A stretch of 19,884 nt of DNA from Conidiobolus incongruus B7586. Lineage: Eukaryota; Entomophthoromycota; Entomophthoromycetes; Entomophthorales; Conidiobolaceae. Every line of letters starts with the position of its first letter. Within the stretch, counting starts at the first letter, position 1. The DNA lies in contig JNEM01008778.1 of assembly GCA_000697335.1 (NCBI GenBank), positions 1-19,884 of the forward strand, written 5' to 3'. Below the pieces are notes generated by a model. It made no database searches. It had not been told where the DNA came from and saw only the letters and a list, made by a program, of their open reading frames with translations. A program made the position numbers and the translations under genes. Positions 10,039 to 19,625 of this stretch are shown piece by piece.

Positions 10039-11749
10039 TTATAATTTGAGGATCTTTTCCAATTTTTCCCAGTCATCGTTAGGAAGCTTTTCGATCTCGA
10101 TACTCAAGTGCTTTTCGATTTGGCTCATGACCTTTCTACTGTGGGCGTCGTGGATCAAATTGATACTGACACCCTTACGTCCGAAACGACCGGTACGACC
10201 AACACGATGCAAGTAGGTTTCAGGGTCAAAGTGACCAGATCTTGTCATGGGCATGTCGTAGTTGATAACGAGAGTAACATCGGAAATATCGATACCACGG
10301 GAGATAACGTTGGTGGAGATAATGACTCTAGATTTACCGGATCTGAATTCGTCCATGACTCTATCACGTTCTTCAGCTTCCATATTTCCGTGTAGACAGG
10401 CCAATTCGTGACCATCACGTCTCATCTTAGAGGCCAAATCGTCGGCCGTGCTACGTTTGGCGACGAAAATAATACTGGAACCAATGTTAAGAACTTTATA
10501 GAGTTTGCTGATAGCAGCATATTTATCAGCATCGTTCTTACATTCAAAGTAGTATTGGCGAATAGCTTGGACGTTCAATTCTTCTCTCTTCAATGTGATT
10601 TCGTTGGCCTTGGGACAGAATCTGGTAGCATATCTGTAGACAGTGTCACTGAAAGTAGCTGAAAACAAGGCAATTTGAATAGTCTTAGGCAATTTGTTCT
10701 TGATACGAATACAAGTATCACCAACACCTTGTCCGTCTAAGAGATTATCAGCTTCGTCTAAGACAAGGAGTTTTACATTTCTAGTGTTGATGATACGTCT
10801 GTCTATCCAATTCATTACAGTACCAGCGGTACCAATGATGATGTTTTCTTTAACGGATTTAACACCTTTGTCGATCATGTTGGGGACAGCCAAGGTGGAG
10901 GTGACTTTAGTATACTTGCCCATTTCCTTCAATACATCCATGATCTGGATGGCCAATTCACGGGCATTGGCAATACAGATAGCCTGAATTGAAATAAAAT
11001 TAATGGTTAAAGATGATGAGTGCAAACGTATGGAAATACCTGAACTTCTTCAAGTGAAGTATCGACACGGGAGAGCATAGTTAAGACGAAAGCAGCAGTC
11101 TTACCAGTACCAGATTGAGATTGAGCAATCATATTGGTAGGGCTAAAAGGCCAAAAATTTCAGTGTCAATTGAATATAATCAAAATGAAAATGACTTACG
11201 GATCCTTCAACAAAAGGGGCAATGCCTTACCCTGAATACGGGAAGGTTTCTTAAATTTCATATCGTAAACACCCTTTTTCAAGTCTTCAGAACTAAAAAA
11301 TTATTAGTAATACAATAAATATAAAATATTCATAATAATGGAAATCTTACAGTCCGAGATCTTCAAAAGAATTAACAGAATAAAGAGGAGAAGTTTCATC
11401 ACTTTGTTGTTCTGCCAATCTGACAATAATATCATCGTCTTTAATTTTGGAGTAGGTATCGATCAATTTGGACTCTTCCTCATCTTCGTCCCAGTTGGTG
11501 GATTTAATTTCAGTACCGTTTTCAACTTCTTTGAGTGATGATAAGAATTTCTCATCTAGCTTGGATTCGGTACCATTTTCTTTCTTTTCATCTCTGGTTT
11601 CGGTGGTGGTTTCTTGAACTTTAGGTTCGGTGGTAGTTTCTTTCTTAATGTTAAGAGTTTCCAAAGCAGCTGCAATATCTTTATCCTCTAACGATTTTAT
11701 TTAATATATTGATATTAATTTAATCATATTAAATAGTACCTGATGACAT
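10039..11749 (-). CDS. DBP5: DEAD-box ATP-dependent RNA helicase Dbp5 (DDX19)
   Basis: Spliced from five exons: 11749-11740, 11687-11351, 11292-11200, 11142-11040, 10983-10039 (1488 nt, 495 residues). The introns (52, 58, 57, 56 nt) are GT-AG and every junction keeps frame. Known role: an RNA-dependent ATPase at the cytoplasmic face of the nuclear pore that, with Gle1, strips export factors from mRNA; it also acts in translation termination. Seen: an acidic N-terminal extension (1-105); Dbp5-type FEDLGL and the Q motif with KPSRIQ (131-136); motif I SQSGTGKT (155-162); Ia NARELA (187-192); Ib GTAG (232-235); II DEAD (257-260); III SAT (289-291); IV SIIFVAK (351-357); [11 protein letters not shown] (404-413); [10 protein letters not shown] (440-447). 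Length matches yeast and human Dbp5 (about 480). Oddities are Asn-Ala in Ia where PS/PT is usual, TAG for TPG in Ib, and a first exon of only 10 nt. Confidence 0.96.
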
Positions 11750-11806
11750 GATGTTAAATTATTAAATCAAATCAAACTATAATAATATATATAATAAACG
11801 TAATAT

Positions 11807-11811
11807 CCAAT
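11807..11811. promoter_or_regulatory. CCAAT box upstream of DBP5
   Basis: A plus-strand CCAAT lies 58 nt upstream of the minus-strand DBP5 start codon (ATTGG relative to the gene). The evidence is position only, plus the recurrence of the pentamer near the other gene starts here. Confidence 0.3.
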
Positions 11812-13600
11812 TGTTAATTTTTTAAACTGATTGTATTAATAATCAATAATTTATAATATTAAATGATGATAATGATGAAATTTTGATTTTACAAGAATTA
11901 TATACAGTCCATTTTAATTTATACGTAATATTTCATTTTAACTATTATGGGATCAGAAAATATTAATGATATCAATAATAATTTGATGATTTTCAAATTA
12001 ATTTTCAAAATTACATATGTATACTTGTGTAATGATTACTAATTAAAAAGATAGACATGACAATAATTAATAATATGGTAACTTTTAATATTTTGATTAT
12101 TAGGATTTTCCTTTTTTTATCTAAATACACTTAAAGGTTGAAAAATTAAAATATTTCTTGATAAATATTTTTTAATTTTGCAGTAATATAGAATATCATA
12201 TATTTAAAATTTATTTATAAAATATTTATAGATATTTAATAATGGTTTATATTCCAAATCATTAGTAAAATAATAGTAGTTTAAAAACATTGATTATATC
12301 AATAATATATTAATTAATAAAAATACTTAATTTAGTGTACTTCAATCACAATATTTATTAATCTCCAAAATCTTTGAGATATAGTTAAAATATCAATCAG
12401 TCAATTTGTCGAATTATGTCCCTAAAAATTTTTGATGATTATTAAAATTTTTAAATGAAAAATATGTAAATTTTTTTAATATCTTATATTAAAATTAAAC
12501 AATTAATTAGATAAACAATAGTTCAAATAATTAATTTGATATTTATTTAATTATTCATTAAAGTGAATTGATTTTTAACAAAATATCTATTTAATAAGAA
12601 TTTTATTATAAGTTTATTCAATCCTAAATATATAAATGAATATGATATATAACTATTTTTCATTAAATTGAAAAAAATTAAACTATAATAAATAAAAGTA
12701 AAAAGAGCTTGTAAAATTCTTTATATTTATAATATACTATATGTTATTTTTTATTTTTAATATATTTAATTTATTTATAAAATATTACTCCAAATTTTAA
12801 ATAATAAAACTTTGTTAAAATCAAGTTTTAATAAAATCTATGATATGAAATTTATAAATATAAATATATAAAACTAAATTCATACTTTATTATTAATGGC
12901 TTTTTTTACATGTTTTATAAACCTCTAATAGTTGAAAAACTATTATTTTCATTAATGACTAAAATTTAATATTTAATAATTATATTTAATTATTCAGAAT
13001 AATATATTTAATGTCACTTATTTAATATATTATATATTATAGTCTTTTATTTTTTATATAATAATTTTATTATAACTATAATTTAATAATTCATATTTTT
13101 TATAATAAAATTATTAATATCTATTTATCAATATACTACTTTATATTTAAATTTATATAAAAGATGATTTTAGCTTATTATCTTATTTTATTTTGGATTA
13201 AAATTTATAAACAAATATTTATAATTTTGAATAATAATAATTTAATATAAAAACTTTAATTTTTAGTTATATCATATAAAGTGTTATTATAATTTTCTCT
13301 GGTTTTAATTTTTTTGCTAATTATAAGGTATTTGTTTTTTCTATTTATTAATTAAGGCAAGTTTAGTATTAAATAACTATAGAATACTTATAAGATTAAT
13401 ATAAAATAATTTTTATAACTTTATAATTAAATGAAAGAAATCTTTTGCAATATATGTTTTTTGAAAATTAATAATATATTTGAAAATTCAGGACTAAATA
13501 TTGTTCTGTTTCATTTTAAACTAATATTTATTGAAGACTATAATTCAATTTTTGATTTTTCTAAAACTGTTGGAAATATTGTCATTTTATTATTTATTAA

Positions 13601-13625
13601 ATATATATATATATATATATATATA
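13601..13625. repeat. (AT)12 microsatellite
   Basis: An uninterrupted alternating A/T run of 25 nt in intergenic DNA. Confidence 0.9.
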
Positions 13626-13910
13626 ACTCTAAATCCTTTTGAGATAATGATATTTATTTCAAATTAATTTCGATATATAATTTTGGACATTAATTAAAGT
13701 TAATATCAGTTTATTATACCATATATAAAAATTGATTCACAAAATTTTATAATAATACTCATTCAAGACTTGATTACATGATATTCTTTACAGACGAAAT
13801 GATTAATATTAATTTCACATGTGATCTAATTAAATATTAGACTAAGTCAAAATATTAATGACTAGCAAAGTTAACATAAATTAGATTAATGATAAATGTT
13901 ATAACATGAA

Positions 13911-15315
13911 TTATAGACGATTTTCAAGTCCATAAAGTTGAATAAAAGATTGATCAACTGTAGAACCATCACTTTTCACAAATTGAAAGGGAGTTTTAGG
14001 ATGATATGTACAAGGTCCAAATCCAATATCAAGAGGTGTCAAATCATTAATATTGAAGCATCTTCTAATGAAATTAGCTGAACGAATAATAGCGAGTTTA
14101 GAAGCTGGTAAAAATGAAAATAGAAAAAAATCATGGGGCATATTCTGATATACTTGTAGTGTGATTGGCGGTAAATGAGCAATATGGCCGTTATGTTTGG
14201 ATTGGGAATATATTTTCTGTGCTAATAAGATACTTTCATCTCTGAGTAATTCTTTATCGCCTACTTGAATAAAAAATGGAGGCAGATCTCTGAGATTTTG
14301 GGAATAGAGAGGAGATGCTAAGTAGTATTCCAAATGTTTTGAATCGATTAGGAAGTTACGATGTTTCTTGATATGATGAGCAGCTTCTGGAATCATTTTG
14401 GATAACCTATGGACAAATTGATCATGCATAGGGGAATCATCCCAAACAAGATATGGTAAATAGTCTATATCCTTGTTCAGATGTTGGCTTGGGGTTGAAT
14501 GTGATAAATCAAGATATGCACTCAAAAGTAATGCTCCCTTTGGTAATTGTCCAATTTTCGTATCTCTTATAAATAATATTAAACTTGTCATAATACCTCC
14601 TCCAGCTGAATCACCTGCAAATACTAGCTTGGATGGATCCCAATTTTGATTAGATGTATCTGAGGTATTTATGAGATAAAGATAAGATGCTAATAAATCT
14701 TCCAATTGTGATGGGAATGGATTTTCTGGTGCTAGACGATATTCAACACCTATAAACATTAAGTCAATATTAAATAAATAAATAAAATAGCTAATATAGC
14801 TTACTGAAGCATCTAATATTAGATTCTGCAGCCAATTTAAAAGTGATATTACGATGAACCTGAACTGATGAAAACATGTAAGCACCTCCATGAGCGAAAA
14901 GGATTCCTCTAGGATCAGTTTTGGACTCTGTATTAGGTATGTGCCATTCACCATACAGTGGCTCCACCTTGCTCTCATCTAAGGGTTCCAAGGGATAAAA
15001 GCCAAGATCCTTGGTCATTTTCTCTTTCACCATATTTTGGGCCTTCAATCGATATTCAAATGGAATATCAACTCTCTCAACAGAGATTCCCTCCTTCTTA
15101 TAAAACCGACCCGATGCAATCGAATTTCTAATATAGTCGCCCGAGGTTTGTATATTTGCATTCATCAAGGTTTTCATATAATTTACAGCAGCGAAAGTGG
15201 AAAAATTCCACTCTGGAACAGGATTCCCGGGATATATAGCGTATTTGAATGTAATTATAAAGGGAAGTAACTTCATATATATGTACTGTCTTAAATTATC
15301 AATTATATCAGACAT
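13911..15315 (-). CDS. Alpha/beta hydrolase fold-3 enzyme (HSL / steryl acetyl hydrolase type)
   Basis: Two exons, 15315-14805 and 14749-13911, joined across a 55-nt GT-AG intron (GTAAGC...TTATAG), give 449 residues. The junction restores the family motif as CFSVEYRLAPENPFP. Seen: the oxyanion-hole motif HGGAY (142-146), nucleophile elbow GDSAGGG with Ser218 (216-222), an acid region VGDKELLRDE (333-342), and a candidate catalytic His376 in MPHDF. A short hydrophobic patch (LLPFIITF, 16-23) near the N-terminus could aid membrane contact but is broken by Lys24, so it is not a clear anchor. Known of the family: hydrolysis of ester bonds in lipids or small esters; fungal members such as yeast Say1 deacetylate sterols at the ER, and length and layout fit that group. 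The exact substrate cannot be read from sequence. The start is the first ATG of the frame. In exon 1, the frame reads through the donor into an early stop, confirming splicing. Confidence 0.92.
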
Positions 15316-16980
15316 TCTTATTGCTATTGTTAATGTATTAATGATATCTAATCACCAATATGAAGTATTTGTTTTTCTTTCCAATAAATTTTCAAATTAT
15401 GAATTTTAAATTGGATTTTAGCGACTATAATCACAAATATATACCATTACCAGGTTGGGAATTTTCAGTTATATAATAATTATTTCAACTAGTACAAATC
15501 TTGATTATTACGGCTAAATTTTTATTTGTTTATTTTAAAAAATCGATATCTACTTGATGACCACACTATTGTTCAAAAAGTTATTCTATTTCTAGCAAAT
15601 TTACTTTAATAAATTGATCCTCATTTTATTTTTTTTCTATCCTATATCACTAGATATATATTTATCTTAACCAATACAAATAATAGAAGCTGATTCCATT
15701 TCATTTGATTATAAATAATTATTAATCACATAACGCTATATATACATTAGAATTTTTTGAAGTTTAATATTTTTTTAGATGAAGATCTCGCATTTTTTTT
15801 CAATTTTAATATTCAAATATCATTTTCTCTATCAAACAAAACTAATGGTTATCAGAAGATTCCAAAATTAGTCTTGACATTAATCTAGAACTATTCTTCT
15901 TCTAACTGTATAATATCTCTTTTGGATATTTAAAATTTATAAAATATTATTTGAATCAATGTAAAATCTGCCAAACTATTTAATTCATCCACATTACTAG
16001 TAAATAAACAATAATTTATAATCAATATAATAAATGCCATCTACATATTTTAATGAAAATTGAAAACCTGGTTATATCAAAAATTAAAACTGGTATATGG
16101 ATAAATATAATCTTATTCCTATATTTGATTATATTGTTACTATTCTAAGTTATATTCCAAGTCTAATAAAAAACTGGTGAGGGGAAGAATTTTAAAAAAA
16201 TAACGAAGTGATAATCATCAGGTATATTGGAATTGAAAATAAAAATACAAGATTACTCTTGCAATTAAGTAAAAACCAAAGTAGATTAAATGGAATTTCA
16301 AAATTATTAATTTCATATAAATAAATTATAATTTTAGTCATTCGAATATCTTGTATATTCATCTTTTATACTCCAAACCTTTTATGTTTATTAATCAAAA
16401 TTTATAACAAAGAATTCCAAAACATTTATATATTTATAAAATTATAATGTTATAATTGATATTCTGAATATTATGATTCTAGTTCAGAATTTTAAAAGTA
16501 CTATTGTGATTCATTTTTCAACAAATTTTAATCCATTATAAAATTTTAATTGATGGAGCAAAAATAATATATATTCGTTGCTATAACTAATCCTATATTG
16601 ATTCAGCACCCTTTATCCAGTTGATGATTTCTTATAATATACAATTATTCAATAATCTGAAATATTGTTTAGATTAATCATATTACAAAGGTCCAATATT
16701 CTTGAATCTGCCTGTCGAAAATCCCATATTATATCAATAGAAGGAATAGCATTATTTAAAATCCAGGATACTAATTGGGATAATGATTAAATCAACAAAT
16801 AATGATATTATTTAGCTATACTAAGGATACCAATAAAAATATCTGATATTATGAATCAAATTCCATTTCAATATCAGAAAAATATTTATATTTTACAATT
16901 TTTTAATAGAATAGAACTATTCATATAAAGCGGATATAAATTTTATAATCAAAATTCTAATATAAATAATTATTTAATAT
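15316..16980. other. AT-rich intergenic region
   Basis: Upstream region of the hydrolase gene, then featureless AT-rich DNA. No coding region, RNA gene or repeat was recognised. Confidence 0.55.
15355..15414. promoter_or_regulatory. Three CCAAT/ATTGG boxes upstream of the hydrolase gene
   Basis: CCAAT at 15355-15359 and 15381-15385 and ATTGG at 15410-15414 lie 40-99 nt upstream of the minus-strand start codon. Spacing resembles the other upstream regions in this window. A role in transcription is inferred. Confidence 0.4.
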
Positions 16981-17340
16981 ATTGATGGTCTACTGGAAAG
17001 TAGTCTTTCAATAAGGGTCATGTAGATTGGATAAAGCGGACCAAGGCTGGCTAACGAGATACTTTAAAGGGTTTTATTAAAATCTCAAGTTGTAGAGCTT
17101 GTCCCTGATCAAGCTGATTCTCCAGCAAATGTGTGCACAGTGACGATTTTATAATGCTATCAGTCCTTGGTCAATTTGTTGAAACACCATTCATAGTTAT
17201 TGTCCGGAATTTGGAATTGTACAAGAGTTGTGTGACCTACTTCTGTGTGGATTAAGTTCGGGACAAAGACGAATAGATAAAGTTGAATGGTGTGTGGACC
17301 TTTCGATCCGCGACAAAATGAATATCTCTCTGTTATCTAA
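16981..17340. ncRNA. Candidate structured RNA (or isolated exon) in a G+C island
   Basis: Seen: 140 of 360 bases are G or C (39 %), against 12 % in the 60 nt before and 22 % in the 120 nt after. Complementary arms on the plus strand include CTACT-GGAA-AGTAG (16990-17003, a GNRA-type loop); GACCAAGG/CCTTGGTC (17039-17046 / 17165-17172) enclosing AGCTTG/CAAGCT (17096-17101 / 17110-17115); and ACACCATTCA/TGAATGGTGT (17184-17193 / 17284-17293) enclosing TTGTCCGGAA/TTCGGGACAA (17200-17209 / 17257-17266, one mismatch). TGGCTAACGAG (17048-17058) fits a Pol III A-box, TTTCGATCC (17301-17309) is close to a B-box, and T runs follow at 17362-17371. I could not match it to U1-U6, U3, SRP, RNase P/MRP, 5S or tRNA. 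Rival reading: on the minus strand 17336-17160 is open for 58 codons without ATG, right after a TTTTAG acceptor-like site, so it could be a last exon or a decayed coding piece. Confidence 0.35.
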
Positions 17341-19260
17341 AATTGATTTCAATACTTGATATTTTATTTTTGAGTCTCAAACTTTTATGAAACGAATATG
17401 ATTTTATAAAATTTGAACTCAAGGAAATAGTTTAACCTCTTTCATATAATTATATTCGAGATTTAATATATCTTTGAAATTTTTTGCTTCTTAAATCAAA
17501 AACATGATAATATTTTTATAAATGATTCTATGAATGTTGATACAAATTTGGTAGTATATAAGTATTTTGCCCTGATAAAATTTGAAAAATAATTTTGTTA
17601 TTAAAGAACAAATGGTATCCAATGTGGTAATATATAATTTCCTTTGTTATATATAATTTTGATATATATTATGACCTTAGATTAATATACACTCAGTTTA
17701 ATAAAATTCGTAAAGTTATGGTATTCAAAATAAAATTTTCGGTACCTACAAATAAAAAATTTGGTTAAGTTATAAAATTGAAAATAATTATAAAGATGGT
17801 AACCTGAGCTTGATTATATATAAATATCTTAATCGATTCCATATATTAAATTCTAATTTAACCTATTTTAATACATTATTCCAAACATTGAAAATTCCAA
17901 TTTATTAACTGAAACAGATTTTAATTATAATAGTGATTGAATTAACTAGTTAAATATATAGAAAAATTACCGATAAATATTTATAGGGTTTAATGTTATT
18001 TTCAAATAAATACTCATATAAAATATATTTTTAACAAACTTTCAGTTGGTTGAAGATTATCTGATAATAATCTATTCTTCGTGATCCATTGGTTATTATT
18101 TTTTAATAATAATTTTATACTGATTATTTTTCAATTTAATGATTTATTATCTTAGCTACCCTTATGTTATTAAAACAAAATAATGACAAATCACAATAAC
18201 CTGCATAACAACGATTTTCCTCATTTGTCACAATTCTGTTATCATTCACATCAAATTTTTGAATATATTTGATTTCGGAAATATTGATAAAAAATTAATT
18301 ATATATTCTACTATCAAAATGAATTTTAATTATTCCTAGTACTTACCTTTCTTTTTTGAATATAGACTGATTTATAGTTAAATTTTTCAATATTAATTTC
18401 CACATAAAGTATTTCGATATTCAAAATATCTCTTGAAAATAAAAATATATTGAAAATTTGAAGTATAGCATTTTAGAAACGATCCAACCATCAAATAAAA
18501 TACCTGCATTGAAATATATATTCAATCAGTTCACCTAAATCATAACTATATTGATAACTTAAATTTGTTTTTTCTTATAATTCCTTAAATATTTAAATGT
18601 TTGAGGGTACGTTAATTTTTTTATTTGATGGTTGGTTGGTTGAATAATATAGCTCTGATTTGAAAGGTTAACAGTCATTTAATTATTGTTTAAAATAACT
18701 GATTGATGGAAATTGATATTTTCTTATTAAATTTCATTTGGATATAACTTTTATACAAATAATTTTTAACATTTTCAATTAAATATTTACCAGCCTAATA
18801 ATAGGAAATTTTAAAATCAATTTTTTGTCATAATTTGTAAATAATTAATATGCTATTCAAGAATATTAATTATATATCAATTGATAATGATAAAATGACT
18901 ATATATTTATATTTAATATTAATAAGGTTTCAATATTAATATTACTTTGTAATTAAAATAATGGGAACTTTTTGTGATTAATAAAATAAACCTTTTAATA
19001 TATAAAATATAGAATTAATATTCTTTTTTATTTTTAATAACCTTTTGTTATATTTTTGGTAAAATTCTAATATTAAAAAGAATTCTTTTTATTAAAGATT
19101 GAAATTTGATATTTTATAAATTAATTAAGTTTTCTTATAAAAATTTTCTCTGTTGTAAGTTAGTTTTTTAATTACCTAAAATATTAATAATCATATAAAT
19201 TATAATTTAAAGAATATATTAAATAAGCTATTTATTTTCAGTTATTTTTAATTAGAGAAT
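17341..19260. other. AT-rich intergenic region with one long inverted repeat
   Basis: No gene recognised. Two places stand out. TGACAAAT (18184-18191) is mirrored by ATTTGTCA (18223-18230) in a slightly G+C-richer patch, and a 17-bp perfect inverted repeat at 18484-18635 is listed separately. The remainder is AT-rich without visible structure. Confidence 0.55.
18484..18635. repeat. Inverted repeat, 17-bp perfect arms, 118-nt interior
   Basis: CCAACCATCAAATAAAA (18484-18500) is exactly reverse-complementary to 18619-18635. Just inside the arms TACC (18501-18504) is mirrored by GGTA (18606-18609), offset by a few extra bases on the right, so the symmetry continues imperfectly. The right arm runs into a short (GGTT)n stretch. 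The interior is AT-rich with no coding potential. The layout suggests a small MITE-like element or a long hairpin transcript, but I see no clear target-site duplication and no second copy in this window. Confidence 0.6.
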
Positions 19261-19274
19261 TTTTTATAGCTTTT

Positions 19275-19625
19275 GTAAGTGAATAACAACAGTCAAGGGC
19301 AGAGGAAGCAGGTCTCTCAATATCTTAGGAAATATATAATAACTAGATCCTTCAGTATTGAGGTGCTAATTAATAATAATAAGAAATATATTAATAGTTA
19401 GGCAAAAGGTTTATTTGTGTAAGAAGTAATGTAAGCCAGAGTCCTAGCTAGAGAGAAAGATCTGAGTCCTTCTTATAGCTAAGTGGAATATATACACATA
19501 AGTATGTAAGGCTGAGTAACAATGAGGTTATTCAGATATGGGGATTTGCAAAATATTGATAAGACCTAATTTGGATAATTAGGTCCTTAGTAGTGAATTG
19601 GAGTGAGGAAAGGTATCAATTAAAT
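19275..19625. ncRNA. Candidate structured RNA in a second G+C island
   Basis: G+C over 19261-19620 is 116 of 360 (32 %), with flanking lines at 12 % and 15 %. Hairpins seen: an interrupted one with CTCAATA/TATTGAG as core (about 19315-19363), flanked by AGCA/TGCT outside and AGGA/TCCT inside; CTGAGTAAC/GTTATTCAG (19512-19520 / 19527-19535, one G-T pair, 6-nt loop); and GACCTAATT/AATTAGGTC (19563-19571 / 19577-19585, 5-nt loop), prolonged by three pairs past one bulge. TAGCTAAGTGG at 19476-19486 matches a Pol III A-box, but no tRNA fold or B-box goes with it. Short open frames exist on the plus strand but none is long, so decayed coding DNA is an alternative. Confidence 0.3.

Larger units (their letters stand above)
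11750..13910. other. AT-rich intergenic region
   Basis: The part nearest 11750 is the upstream region of minus-strand DBP5. The rest, especially 12100-13700, is among the most AT-rich DNA in the window and shows no gene. It holds an (AT)12 run at 13601-13625. Open frames such as 13431-13667 (plus) consist of Phe/Ile/Asn-rich sequence and run through the AT repeat. A 12-bp palindrome, ATGTTATAACAT at 13896-13907, lies just after the stop of the hydrolase gene. Confidence 0.6.

Noticed and set aside
10108-10987. Several plus-strand open frames across DBP5
   Set aside because: They are antisense shadows of the helicase exon, whose conserved motifs fix the minus strand as coding.
13431-13667. 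78-codon open frame on the plus strand
   Set aside because: Runs through the (AT)12 microsatellite, giving an Ile/Tyr repeat, and is Phe/Ile/Asn-rich elsewhere; no other support.
15037-15409. Two plus-strand open frames opposite hydrolase exon 1
   Set aside because: Antisense shadows of the hydrolase gene.
17284-17320. tRNA T-arm-like TTTCGATCC
   Set aside because: The flanking bases do not form a 5-bp T stem, and no acceptor or anticodon arm fits upstream.
19476-19550. tRNA starting with an A-box TAGCTAAGTGG
   Set aside because: No D-stem partner for GCTA and no T-arm downstream, so a tRNA fold is not possible.
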